Assembly: GCA_032164245.1 (NCBI GenBank)
Contig: JAVMKO010000009.1
Span: forward strand, 77,819,212-77,883,211
From: Sternotherus odoratus
Lineage: Eukaryota > Chordata > Testudines > Kinosternidae
Direction: 5' to 3'
Length of the DNA stretch: 64,000 nt
Below the pieces are notes generated by a model. It was not told the DNA's origin. It did not search any database and saw only the letters and a list, made by a program, of their open reading frames with translations. How positions within the stretch are numbered: the first letter of the stretch is position 1; each line of letters starts with the position of its first letter. Position numbers and translations under genes: made by a program. Positions 1 to 12,345 of this stretch are shown here, piece by piece.

Positions 1-1538
1 TGTGGTTTTTTCCACTGAATTTAACCTGAATGTCTAATCTAGAGAGGATCTCCTAATATAGAGTAAAGATTTCCCCCATCCAGTGGCACCACTGCTATGC
101 AGGTACATGCAGAGGAATACATGAGTATTATATTTAAATTCCAGTGCCAGAAAGAATCACAATGTTCAACATAGTGATTATAATGTGCGTGATGCAAAGT
201 CCAACAGAGAAGAACTACACATACACAAGTCTTTTGTTGGAGAATGGAGAGTGAGTACAGCATTTAAATTTAAACCACTTTGGGATTTCACCTCCCCCAC
301 CTCCACACCAACTCCTTCAGATAAATTCTACCGTGTATTTTTCTTTTCCTTATTGACCTTGATTAGTCTAGATGACATAGGGGCTTTTCCAAGACCAAGA
401 AAGTAGTTGTTATTCTCAGCAGTGAAGCATTGTGAAATTAACAATCTACTAAAATTACATCCTCATCACAAATAGCACTATTCTGCAACACTACCTACAA
501 AGAAAGCAAATACTAGATTTCAAAGATACCTTTGCCATTGTGCTGCATAAGCATTTATTATCATTGGCCATGTATGGGTTAAATACACAGGAAACATAAT
601 AGAAATAAGATAATTTTCTTTGTATACGATAGACAATTAAGTTAGGGCCAAGTGTCCATTCCGATATTATTTAAACTTCTAGAATAATACACCAGGAAAA
701 AAAAAGGAAAGAAAAATGAATATAGATCAAATTTGTAAAGGTCAGCAAGTAATTGTTAACCTTGGGGATGGGGGGAGGGAAATCAGTACTTTTCCCAACA
801 GCACTTAGAACTGCTTGTAAATCATATTCATATTCATATACTTAAGCATTAATTTACATACTTAATTTCTGACAGGTTGACAACTGCAGTCCTTCTGTCC
901 TCTCAGTGTAAAGTGAGAAGTCAATTGTTATTCAGTGTATCAGTTACAGTGGTAGTGCCACTAACTATATTTTATATAATGTGCTATCTGCAGAAAAGCA
1001 GATAAGAATTTGATTTAACATCCAATTAAAAGCCGTCATTGAAAAATTACTTCAAATAAGCCTTTTATTTTCTTTAATCAGTGTTCAATTCAAGCCTTCC
1101 TTGGACCTACTGAACCAAGCATCAGGACTCATGAATTTTGATTAAAAAATTTGAGCCCATTTCTAACTTAAGCAGATTTTTTTTGTTGCACTGTTTGATA
1201 GAAATTTAATAAATCTATGAATCCTTGCCAGCGTCATTTATCATCTTTTTTTCCGCAAGACTGGCCTATTATGCCTCGGCAGTAAATTATGAGGAAGCCA
1301 GCAAACCAAAACTTTTCAGTCCGATACTGAAGAAGAGATATAATCACTTGCATTGAACCATATAATTATAGTAGAATATGAATCTCTGAAACATTAGGTC
1401 CTGTTTTGAATATGTAATACCCATGCATTGAGAGCCTACAAAGATTTCTAGCTGATCTAATATAGCTCAGTTTAGCATCATATTGAACAATTTGTTGTTA
1501 ATGAAAATGACAGCAAAAGTCATAAACAACATGCTGGG

Positions 1539-1756
1539 AATCTCAGTGAGAATTAGGAGGGAAATTTTCCTGTATTTGGAAATACAAATCACAAAACCAA
1601 ATACTCACTTTTTAGGGGGTTTTAGCTTCAGTTGTGTTTATTCCAAATGAGCTTGGAAAACGTAACTTTAAGCCTGTGTATTTAGTTGCTTGTGTGTTTA
1701 AGACTGAAACCAAGCCACGCCATTAATTCTTTTCACTGAAAATGTGGAGAAAACTG
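1539..1756 (+). repeat. Direct repeat, copy 1 of 2
   Basis: 218 bp beginning AATCTCAGTGAGAATTAGGA and ending AATGTGGAGAAAACTG. It matches 2794-3009 along its whole length with scattered substitutions and small gaps, roughly one difference in ten. Not recognised as a named family. Confidence 0.9.
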
Positions 1757-1796
1757 TTTGGTCATTGACTTGGGTGGCTCGGGGCAAGTTTCTTTG

Positions 1797-1862
1797 GGCC
1801 CAATTATGATCTGTTATCCTGGTGTAAATCCAGAGTAATTCCACTGAAATCAGTGAGACAGG
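1797..1862. repeat. Near-palindrome, GGTGTAAATCCAG type
   Basis: GGCCCAATTATGATCTGTTA ... GGTGTAAATCCAGAGTAATT ... ACTGAAATCAGTGAG. One arm and the central TCCACTGAAATCAGT survive. Confidence 0.45.
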
Positions 1863-2704
1863 AATTTGCCATGTGTAAACAAAGACCAGACATAAAAATA
1901 CATTGGGAAACCCAGCGGAAGATGCCTTGTTTTAGTTTGTGTCTCAATAATGAATTATTGACAACCATTTCACTGGTATGGGGTAGTATTTTGAGACTTC
2001 ATGGAAGAAGTGGGTTTTAAGAAGGGACTTGGTTTTGTAACTCATATTATCTTCTTATTTTCTCTAAAAAAAAACACCATTGAAACTGTGTGTCAATGCA
2101 GGGAAGTGATGACATGAAGTATTAATTTCAAAAAGGATTTGAAAAAGAAAGGTTAGGCTGTAGCCATAAGAAAACTAAGTACCATCGTACAAACAAGGAT
2201 GGATATTCAAAGGAGGAAAACAGAATTTTAAATGAAAAAGCCTGTCAAGTATTCCAGAATTAATTAAGAATAGATCTAAAGTAGATGAATATTCTTCTTG
2301 AGTGGCTGTAGTATCATCAAACTCTTGCTAATAATGCAGCCATTTCTACTGACACTTTAGCTGTTCCTAAAGATGAATATTTCTTATATTACTGTTGCTT
2401 TATCTTTCTTTAATTGACAAGTTATGTTGTGATAATATATGTATGGGTTTTTTCCCTCCTTTTAAATAATGCATTACACCTTAGAAGACTTAGTTAATAC
2501 CTATAGGCTCTTAATACCACTGATGTATCTCAAGGCAACTGAGATTCACGCAAGTGAAAGGTCTCCATGTTACAGTTGGTGTCACAGGACTTTACTCTGG
2601 TCACCATTTACAGTAGAACTCATATCTTTTGAACTCATTGCAAATTGAGGAATTCATCAAAATAAAAAAAATCATAAAACTGAACATCTGAAAAAAGCGC
2701 ACTA

Positions 2705-2749
2705 GGTATGGTGTATAAGAAGCAGTACACCATACCATCGCTGCTTCTT
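2705..2749. repeat. Interleaved inverted repeats (A B A' B')
   Basis: GGTATGGTGTA (2705-2715) is the perfect complement of TACACCATACC (2726-2736). The loop segment AAGAAGCAG (2717-2725) is the perfect complement of CTGCTTCTT (2741-2749). The two stems (11 and 9 bp) cross in pseudoknot order, so a transcript could form either hairpin, or at least part of both. Confidence 0.9.
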
Positions 2750-2793
2750 GTCCTTCAAACCACTAATGCCTGGAAGGCAGCAGAATGTGAAAG

Positions 2794-3009
2794 AATCTCA
2801 GTAAGAATTATGAGGGACATTTTCCTGAATTTGGAAATACAAATCATAAAACCAAATACTCACTTTTTAGGGTTTTAATTCAGTTGTGTTTATTCCAAAT
2901 GAGCTCGGAAAATGTAAATTGAAGCCTGTGTATTTAGGTGCGTGTGTGACTGAGATTGAAACCAAACCACACCATTAATTCTTTTCACTGAAAATGTGGA
3001 GGAAAACTG
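2794..3009 (+). repeat. Direct repeat, copy 2 of 2
   Basis: 216 bp, same orientation as 1539-1756, beginning AATCTCAGTAAGAATTATGA and ending AATGTGGAGGAAAACTG. The start-to-start distance is about 1255 bp. Confidence 0.9.
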
Positions 3010-6000
3010 GGACTTCAGCAAACCCCGGCACAAATGCAGATGTATTCCTGTATATTATATGTGTTTCTGATGCCTCTCAATCTAATGGGTCAAATTCCCC
3101 TACTTTTTTGTACATGTGTATCTGCTATTTAAAGTAAAGTGGGATTATGTGCATGGCATATGTGCAATCAAGGGAAGAATGATAATGCTTCTTGTTCTTC
3201 ATTGACTTCCCTTTTGTTATGCGGGGGGGGGGGAGTTCTGTTGGGAAAATTTTGTTTGTATAATTGGTTGTTTGTACAACAGAGGTTGTATATATACAGT
3301 CATATTCTTGGACAGACAAATACATTGGCAGTTGGCTTGAAGAGTCATCATTTACTGGGTTCTTTGGACACAGCTGATTTACTCATCTCAAATTCAGGCA
3401 TGGGGCACTCATACACAGAATAACAGGTCTAACATATGTATGGATTCCTGGCCATTATGGAACCCTTAGGGACCACCTGGTACCCAGCTGGCAAATGACT
3501 GTTGTTGTACACCACTTCCTGATTCCTCTCCATGAGGTAGCACAAGATGTGAAGCACCTCAATCGTTCATAAAAGGACAGTAGTACTACCTGCAATCATT
3601 ACAAATGACACTACATCTGTTCAGGAAGGCCTCCAATAGCTGAGTAGGAGAAAGCTGCCAAGCAGCAGTGCAGTTTTTAACATTTGAAGAGCTTTTAAAA
3701 CTAAAAATAACCTAAATTGCATTTCCGTTGATCTGCTCAATGTCGAAACAGAATTTTGTTTTATGAATAGAAGATTTGCTGCCATACCTATAAAATTATC
3801 TAACCTATTATCCACTAGCACATGCAAGGTTTTGTCTAACAACATTAAAATTGCTCCCATTGGGCCCTCTTGCATCCGACCCAGAAGAGGCTCCACTTAG
3901 AAGAACTACACGACCTGAGTTTTCTGTTGAAGAGCTCAGCGGAATACAGGCTACAGATCCATGGCTTCATGTGGTTCAGAAAGCTATGGATCTTTTCTTC
4001 TGAATAGTACCTCAGCCATTTTAAAACATCTGCAATAGCTACTATTCACGGTATGGAGGGGGAAAAAATCTCCAGCTGTTACATCTCTGCTGAATCTTTT
4101 GATTTCCATCGACTGCCCTCATGATGTTTTTGAAGGACACTAAATGGTTTCCGTTATTCAGAATGGAATAGCATCTGCTTGACAAACATTGTTATTCCCG
4201 GGGAAGCACCACATTCAAGCAGCAGCTTCCTTTATAACACTGCAATTCAATACACTATTTTTATACAGCATCCATAAGACAGTGTATCCAAATATATTAG
4301 AGTGACAGAGAGAGTCATCAGTAAGCGAAGGCGATAAAGTCAGTTTTAGAGAGAGAATGTTTCTCACTAGCTCAGTGGGGTGGGAAAATCAAACTTCAGA
4401 GAGATGGGGCAGCTTAGATGCAAGAATGACTCCCCTCAGTGCACCAACACAACCAGGAAAACAGTCACAGGGAGTTGACCAAAGTTGGAAAAGGGGAATG
4501 AGCATGTGGACATGAGGTTAGCAGCATAGAACGAATCCAAAGAGGTCAATTCTGAATTTCATTTAGATATGTACAGAAAGCCCAGAAAGAAGAATTATAT
4601 AGTCCTACTTCGTTGCACCAAGAGAGATCTACTCCCAGTAGTTAAGTTTGAAGATTAGCTATCCCATCTCTTAAGAGCATGCATATGGTACAAAGTACCA
4701 GCACTAAACAATTATTAAAGTAACATTTTTACACTGCTCATTCATCAATGCTGTATTTAAGCTAGTGAAAGACAGCTCAGTGATCCAGGGATCAGGTGGG
4801 ACTTGACTTAGTATCTTGTGTGCTAATGCGACTTCAGTCTAAACGTTGGTCGGAGTGCACATTATACTTGTTTTCATATGTTCACATATCTTTATTTTTT
4901 ACCGTTTGTTTTAAGATGCACAAGAATGAGAATCCTTCAGTTTGCTTTGGACTTAAAAATGTGTTTCTTTTCACCAAGACCATTACCAGTTCCAGGGTCA
5001 TCTGACAGGATGCCAAAAATGTGTGAATAATAAGTGAAATATAGAAGCCTGTAAATTGTTACAGGTGCATAATTGTTAGCTTTATAGTTTCTTTGAGTAA
5101 CAAGAGAACTGAATATCAAAATTTCAATATACTCATGCTGGCCCTAAACCTACAAGTTGTTCAGCACCTTTTAGGAGATTTGGGTCTATAGAGATGCAGT
5201 GGTCAAATCTCAAGAGAAATCACATACCCATCTGTACAGGTGACCTCAGAACAGATCAGTGTAATAGATAACCTAAGGAATTATTTATTGTGCCTTTGGT
5301 GAATAACTATTTTATCAGATCCATTGTAAATTTTGGACTTGTGATAAGATCTATCTAATGCTTTTACATATAGATTCTTGATTCTTGATCTTGATTTACA
5401 GCATTTGTACATATTTGTATAACGATTATATGGCTCATGTGTTTAATGTTATCTACACTTTCACCTAATGTGCCAGATGACCTAACCTGTAGCTTTTAAA
5501 GACATCATGATATTTAAAGGTCTATTTCCACAGCTATTAAAAACTGTTTAGAGGAACATAAAGTAGAAATATATTTATATTGTTAAAAAAGCCTTTCAAA
5601 CTTAATGTTTTTAAAATTTGATTCTATGTTCCCCTGCCTATTCTTATGGGTTTTGATTGTTGAATAGAAGACTAAGTATTTTATTCTACATTTCCCAGTG
5701 TTTATAGCAGGAAAAGAAAAGCAGAAGACTTAGCCTTTTGCAAACCATCACACTGGATGACTTAGTGTATCCCAAAAGTGCTATCTTTAACAACCATCTC
5801 TGTATTTTGTGTGAGTCTAAATTCAGTTTGAGCGCAAACACACCTTTGGAAGCCACATGAATGCCTACAAATAAAATAATGTTAATTTTCTGTTTCTATT
5901 TAAATTTCCATTTTTATTTTTACTTTTTATTGATTGTAATGTTATATATTTATAGTTCAACATTACAATTGTGTTGAGACCAATAGTAAAGAAGAGTCTC

Positions 6001-9000
6001 GAGGTGCCTTAGAAAAATGACAATTGAGATTAATAAGAACTTACACTTGGAGAAAAGAACTCTGCCCAGTGAACACATATCCAATCCAACCAATAAAAGT
6101 TGAATTAGAAGCATTAAATCTTCTGAACAAACTCCTATTGGCTGATCATACCTGGAAGGCATATACACAATTGTGAATAGCCCCTACGTAGCACAGTTCC
6201 ATGCCGAATAAAATGGAGGATTCAGAATATGGAATACACGGAAACTACAGATAGTCTCTTACTGAAAGTATGATCCACATGATAGGCCTCCAAAGATTTT
6301 AGACTCAGCGGCTCTCTCACTGTGGAGACAATTTCTGACTATCCTAAATGCTACATAGCATGGCAAAAAAGATACCTCTGTTAAATAAACCTTGATTTTT
6401 GTTCTCACTTAACATAGCTCATCACATATTACTCACGGTGTTTGGATTTTTCTCTGCTTTTATTTATATATTGTTTGCACTCAGGTTTCAATACATTTTA
6501 AATGGAAAGTCCATTTATTATTTGCAGCTCTTCCTATTGTATTGTAAATGAAATTAGCCAACGGTTCTAATGGGTCTCCCTTTCTTAAAGTCTAAGTGTT
6601 CTTAGTAGCATTTTTTCCAGGTAATACTACTGGAAATTGCTAATATTAGAAAATCTTAATTGTAATGGATTGGAACGTTTTAAAATAAAAATTATAATCT
6701 GCTATTTATACCTGCTACTGCTAGAAGTTCTGGAACCAGTTCCCCTCCCCCACTCGAACCTGGGTTACAGTTTGTCTCTACAAAACTAGGCAAAGGGTTG
6801 TCCCAAAATAAATTCATATTTTGTTAGCCATACTGTCAAATTAGAACATTTTTTGTGCTTGGTAAGACTGAAAGCCACAATTTCCCAGCATTAATTACAT
6901 CCATTGTGGCAGCGTGTGTGCACACTCAGATGTATTTAAAAGATGGCCACTCTCCAACAAACAAACAGAACATCAGCCAAAAAAACCACCCCAAACACAC
7001 TTGTAATTATATGAGGAATAATCTAGTTTTATGAATATATGAAATTTTTTCTCATCTGCATTTTTTTTTAAGGTCACAGAAATGGAAAGTGACAACTAGG
7101 CATTCTCTCCATGAATTAAAAGCACAGGCCAACGAAGAGACAATACCAGTTGGCGTAACTGCCAGCAGTCCCCGAACACCAACTGCCTAAAACATTGTCA
7201 AGATCACCTTTACACCAACTAGCCTCCATGCTCAAACCTAGATAGAGGGGCGTGGAAGGAAAGGGAAGTAAATACATTAGTAGCACAGGCCCCGTGTGTT
7301 TTAAGGTTCAAGTGATGCATACGAATGTGTTAGTGATAGGGTGGTATAGGCCACACTTCCAAAGCTGAAAGAGGTGTGTTTGTTTTTAAGTATCTGTCCC
7401 CTTGCAAGGAGGATTCTTATGTGAGGGCTTTATTGAGCCCACTCTTCTGTTTGGTTCCATTTGAGCCTGTTGCTTCTTTAATAACACCCTGGATGACAAA
7501 CAGGCCCCTTCACTGAGGTCAGCCACGTGGAGCTTATATATACCAGGCATGCCTCTGGTCTAGTCAGTGAAGATATGCAGTGGGGCTTGTTTGCATTCAG
7601 TGACAGGCCTAGGATATTTGACAAGGAGTAGATCAAAACTTCCTTTTGGACAAGATCAGCAGAGTCTGCCGTGAGACTGCAACAGCAGCCGGTCTCTGGG
7701 GTCTGAGGGATATCAGTGATGTGCAGGTAGAAGTGTGTTTCTTGAATATACAGCTTTTGCTGGCTGACCTCCCTCAAGCTGCCTGTCAGTCAGCGAGTCA
7801 GAGAGCACTGGTCCCCATGGAAGAATTCCCTGGGGTATCTCTGAATGTACTCACTGGCGTTCCTCTGCTGTTTAAAACACTGGCGTGCTGGGGTAAGGCA
7901 CATCTAGGGATCTACAGTTAGCACCTAACATGGATTTCATCTCCATCGGGATTTCCCTTTTTAACCTGCATTGTGGGAAGGTCCTACCACCAGCCTGTGC
8001 GCAGACTTTCCAGAAAACACCAATGAGCTGGCCTACATGGAAAATATCATTACAGCATTTATTAAGCCCCATGAAATATTTACACCATAAGATAAATCCT
8101 GAATTCCTTACTCATGTCTTATGTTGTCTGCATAACAGGATTTGACCTTCTGTTTGTCTGTTTTGTACTACCAATACTTCAGGACAAATTCAGATGAAAG
8201 ACATATGCAATCTTTTCAGTGACAACGTGCTAGTATAACGGGGTTCTCTCTGTGCAGAACAATTTGTAAATGTCTCCTTGAAATGTACTTTTGGAGTCTT
8301 CCCTTTTCAACTTACAGCAGCTCATCGGCTTCCTAGCACTCTGTTTCCTGGGAGAAAATGTCGTACTGCAGAGTATTAAGTCAGCCACTATAAATAAACT
8401 CATTTTTTTTCAAAAAAGATTCTTACTTGCCTTATTCTGGCCCATCTTATGGGCAGAGAAATCAGCTGGAAATTCACACATTCAAAAACTAGCCGTCAAA
8501 TTTTGTTAGTTTAGGAATTAACGGTTTTACAATGATATCCATGACACAACTATTTGCTAGCACTGTATTGTATGGCAAGCTAATTCAGTACTTTAATTTA
8601 TATTCCATAATTACTTGCATAGATTTTAAAATGCAGGAAAGTAGGTATTATGAATACCATATCTATTTGAAAACAATTAAAAAGGGAGAAATGAACTTAA
8701 CTATAATGTGCTCAAAAAGAAGAAATGAAAGATTTATGAAGACAAAACATGATGAACATATAAACATCAGGTATGTCCATTAACATAATTACATGATTTC
8801 ACAACTTTGCCCCATCTTGACATTTAACTTTAGTGTTTATATAAACAGATAATATTTTACTTATGTATATGCAACATATTGATTTTTATGGGGCTGAATT
8901 ACATATGCTAGGCAAGAAGTACTTTTTTACATGAAAGTTATGCCGAGAAGTAGAGCATTAGAAACTCAGAGGCAAGACTGTGCTTGTCCATTGAATAATA

Positions 9001-9460
9001 CTTTCTGCGTACAACAAATTGATCCAGGAAAGTGAGGGTAGCTCTAGCCAATCGAAATTTGACTGTTCTCCCATAGAACTTCCTCCCATCCTCTTCCCAT
9101 TACATCTTTTTGTAGCTTATGATTGCCCCAGAATATTTGAAGCTGAAACTACGAAAGGCTGAAATGAAGGACTGAGCCATAAAGTTTGGATACAACTCCC
9201 AAAGTTGGAAGGTGTTTGAATCCAGGGTTTTAGCTTAGACCGGTCTTTAATTTGAAGTAGCATCTGCCTGACTGTGCACGTACTGGCAATAAGAATTATG
9301 ATGCTGCAGATGCCGCTGAGTCCTGTAAGAAATGTGAGATCACATGGAAAGTGCACATTAAGGGAAGCTAGAAGAAGCAGGCATACAGGTGGAATACGTC
9401 TCCCATTGTTTCTTGGGGCTTTGAAGCTCTTAGTCACAAAGCGGGCTGTAAAGAAACTAA
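3010..9460. other. Unique intron sequence, nothing recognised
   Basis: AT-rich, no gene or clear mobile element. A G-run of about 11 near 3222 is the only low-complexity site of note. Short open frames (under 110 codons) show no domain or codon pattern. The stretch at 7.45-8.1 kb is somewhat richer in GC but unrecognised. Confidence 0.6.
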
Positions 9461-9710
9461 GGCCACGTCTACACTACCCGCCAGATCAGCGGATAGTGAT
9501 CGATCTGATCTATCAAGGATTGATTTATCGCATCTAGTGTAGACGTGATAAATTGATCCCTGAGCACTCTCCCCGTCAACTCCGGACCTCCACCGCCGCC
9601 AGAGACGCAGGCAGAGTCAACGCGGGAGCAGCAATGGTGAACTCGCCACTGTGAGGACTCCGAGGTAAGTCGACCTAAGATACGTCGACTTCAGCTACGC
9701 TATTCATGTA
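9461..9710. mobile_element. GTCTACAC-ended MITE, truncated
   Basis: Left end GGCCACGTCTACACTACCCG is followed by ATCGATC/TTTATCGC units and a GC-rich centre, then TAAGTCGACCTAAGATACGT. The sequence stops near 9710 without the second terminal repeat. Same family as 21859-22139 and 43854-44154. A TAA precedes it, suggesting PIF/Harbinger-type TWA targets (inference). Confidence 0.75.
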
Positions 9711-9889
9711 AGTTTCTGAGTCCCTGGATCACAGATGTGCACTGAAGATTAAATAATTTGAGCTTTCAAAACGTCTCCCGTTTTGTCAGCTATATTATAC
9801 ACTTGTATATGTTAGACTCCTACGGGGAGCACACTTTTACTCTGTGGACATCATAATAAATATCATATTTTGTATGATGGTGGCTTCAA

Positions 9890-10142
9890 GAGGCAGGCCT
9901 CAACCAAGATCAGGAGCCCATTGTGCTATACACATTTTGGCTGACGTACCGGGAATTGAACTGCGGAGCTCCAAAACTGCTATAAGTTGTGCTAACAAGC
10001 CAGTGCTCTGTAGCAAGGAGCTGTGACGATCTCTGTCCTCTTCAGAGGAGGGCCTTGTAACACACACTCACTATAAATACATATAGCAAGAGACGATCCA
10101 TGCCCCAATGAGCATAAATAGACAAGACAGGCGAATATAAAC
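9890..10142 (+). repeat. Ancient interspersed repeat split by the SINE
   Basis: Contains CCCATTGTGCTATACAC, GAGACGATCCATGCCCCAAT and TAGACAAGACAGGCG, a wording common to many amniote genomes (usual form: a gross tabular sequence with CCCATTGTGCTAGG...GACAGTCCCTGCCCC). Family name not known to me. Confidence 0.5.
9938..10060 (-). mobile_element. tRNA-derived SINE nested in an older repeat
   Basis: On the minus strand, GTTCAATTCCC (9951-9961) is a B box. The insert splits a repeat whose halves end GAGCCCATTGTGCTATACAC and resume at ACATATAGCAAGAGACGATC. The insert edges are estimates. Confidence 0.45.
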
Positions 10143-10863
10143 AGCCATATACACTCCACTGTGGCCTTAGGAATGGATCTGGTCACTACTTTCTGTCGTG
10201 ATTCTAGATATGGTTAATCCTAGTGAATAAGCACAGTTCACATGAAACTAAGTGACTTTACAGTGGTTCCGATCAGCACGCCCACTTATGAAAGGGGAAA
10301 CTCCACCTTGGGTAGAACCACCCTGGAAGCAGAGAAATGGGTAATGACAACTTCATGGTATTGTTCCCCACAAACATCCCTGCCCTGGGATCCTGCAGGA
10401 CCCTCTGCACAAATGCACTGCAGGAATCAGGTTCTGTCAGGACTTTGGAGAGGGATTAGGGGTGGAACATCTGTGTGGCAACTTCCTCAGATGTTAATGC
10501 TGCATCAACAAGCACCAACTCCGATAGACTCCACTGTGTGCCCGCGGCTCTGCTGTCACAGGGGATTCTGACAAGTATAATTCTTGCTGGACCTCCTGGG
10601 GCTGGGGGGAACAGGACATCCTACTATAGTACTCTCGGAGTCCCTTCATCACTGATCCCCAAGTTCAGTGGTGATGGAAATGGCTCCCTGTCCTTTCCAT
10701 GAGACCCAAACCTCTTCCCACCCAAGAAACCAATTGCCAGGCAACCTGATTTCTGGCTCCTCTGCCCCCTTGTTGATCTAGCTCTTTCTGTTTTACTGAG
10801 TGACATTCTATGTGCTGTGCAGACGAACAGATACCAGGATCCCCTTGCATCTTTGGCCAGAGT

Positions 10864-11040
10864 CTCAAAGGCCTTTAGGTGCCTAAAGATGCAAATGGGT
10901 GCCAAGTAAGATTTTCCTTAGAAACAGTGGGATTTTTTAAAAAAATGCCTTGGTGCCTAACTCCCATCTAGGTGCTTCTGAAAATCCCCTGTGGCACCTA
11001 TTTGCTTCCTTAGGCACCCAAATAGCTCTGCAAATCTGGA
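10864..11040. mobile_element. Long hairpin MITE (GGTGCCTAA type)
   Basis: The left arm AGGTGCCTAAAGATGCAAAT...GATTTTCC is mirrored by GGTGCTTCTGAAAATCCCCT...TTAGGCACCCAAATAG on the right. The two arms pair over most of about 175 bp with TAACTCCCATCTAGG near the centre. Foldback element, non-coding. Confidence 0.75.
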
Positions 11041-11079
11041 TCTTCTGGCCATCACTCAAAACAGACAAACATTTTACAT

Positions 11080-11345
11080 TGGCCTTTGTGCATTTTCCGT
11101 TAATTGAAATCTAATTCTTCCTAAAAAACCTATCTGTGTATTTAAACGGGTTTGGAGGTGGCAGAAAACGACTGGCTTATTAGCTGCTGTTAGGAGCATT
11201 TCACAAGAGGATTTGCATTTTTCTCGAATTCTGTCATTAAAGTATGCACTAATGTGACCACAACATTCTTAAACAGCTGGCACACGAGGCTGAAAAAATA
11301 ATTAGTTTTCAATAAAAGTTGCTTTTTATTACCCAGGCAAAGTTC
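11080..11345. promoter_or_regulatory. Candidate conserved non-coding stretch
   Basis: Repeat-free AT-rich sequence with homeodomain-type TTAATTG/TAATTAG cores and an ATTTGCAT octamer-like site (GGATTTGCATTT near 11210). Called only on texture; conservation was not tested. Confidence 0.25.
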
Positions 11346-12235
11346 TCCAGTGACTTTTAAGGATCTGCCAAGTGAAATTTAAAAATGAAAATAGAGTCTC
11401 CACGCTGGCTGGCTGCCAAGCTGAATGAAACACGAATACTCTCATTTGTGCCAAGAATTAGACATGCTGCACTGAGGCAAAGTGGTTAAGTATCTCTCCC
11501 GGTTTAACATTACATAAAACAGTGCATCTGCCCTGGAAAAGGCTCCACTCAGGGGCCCCATGGTTGTGGTGTTCACTGGTTTTATCCTTTCTCTCCCAGC
11601 AGTCAGGAAATGAAAAAGTTGTTCAGAAGACATCAGAAATATTTCTCCATCGGGAGCTGGGGCTCTAGGTAGCAAAGCCTAAATATTTGGTTTTAACTGT
11701 TACCTGATCAGGGGAAAAAAGGATAGCAAATAGAATAATGCAAGTAATTTGCACTTTCAAGTAAGAGTGACACAAATGTCACTCGCAGCTGCCAAGGTGC
11801 AAAAACAGGCGTGCAACACTTCCACCCACCACCAGCGTCACCCGGCAGCCACATCACCCGTGGCGCGGATGTCAATGGAGGTTTTGCACACGGAGCAGCT
11901 GCAGGATTTAGCCTCAACAATGGCATTTCTCTACTTTCCCACCTTTGCTCGGTTGACAAAAAAAGGTGTTCGAGAGACCATTTCACTTCACGTTATCACG
12001 CCTATAAACCTCACAGCCGCAAGTACCCATGGATAACATTTCACAGCTGTATCCGAAAACAAACTTAGGGTACCTGCCTACTAGAGAATTTGTTTCTGTG
12101 GCTCTTCCCATTATTATTATACCTCTTAATTTCCTTCATGCTTATACTACTTTTAACATTAGAATCAATTTGCATAAAACACTGACACTAACAGAGGAGA
12201 ATTCCATTAGCCAGAATCCAACATAGACTGCGCAC

Positions 12236-12345
12236 GCTTTGGGGCAGGGACTCTTTTTGTTCTGTATTTGTACAGCACCTAGCACTGTGGGGGCCTGGTC
12301 CATGACTGAGGCTCCTATATGCTATGATCATACAAAAAATAATAC
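12236..12345 (+). repeat. SINE/CR1-type 3' tail fragment
   Basis: TTTGGGGCAGGGACTCTTTT, GTACAGCACCTAGCACTGTG, CTGGTCCATGACTGAGGCTC, then an ATAATACAA-type tail. This is the common reptile SINE tail that carries LINE-like 3' sequence. Confidence 0.6.

Noticed and set aside
3222..3235. Runs of G or C (also near 21.88, 22.9, 34.02, 38.59 kb) as quadruplex sites
   Set aside because: Single homopolymer runs without the four spaced tracts needed; ordinary slippage sites.
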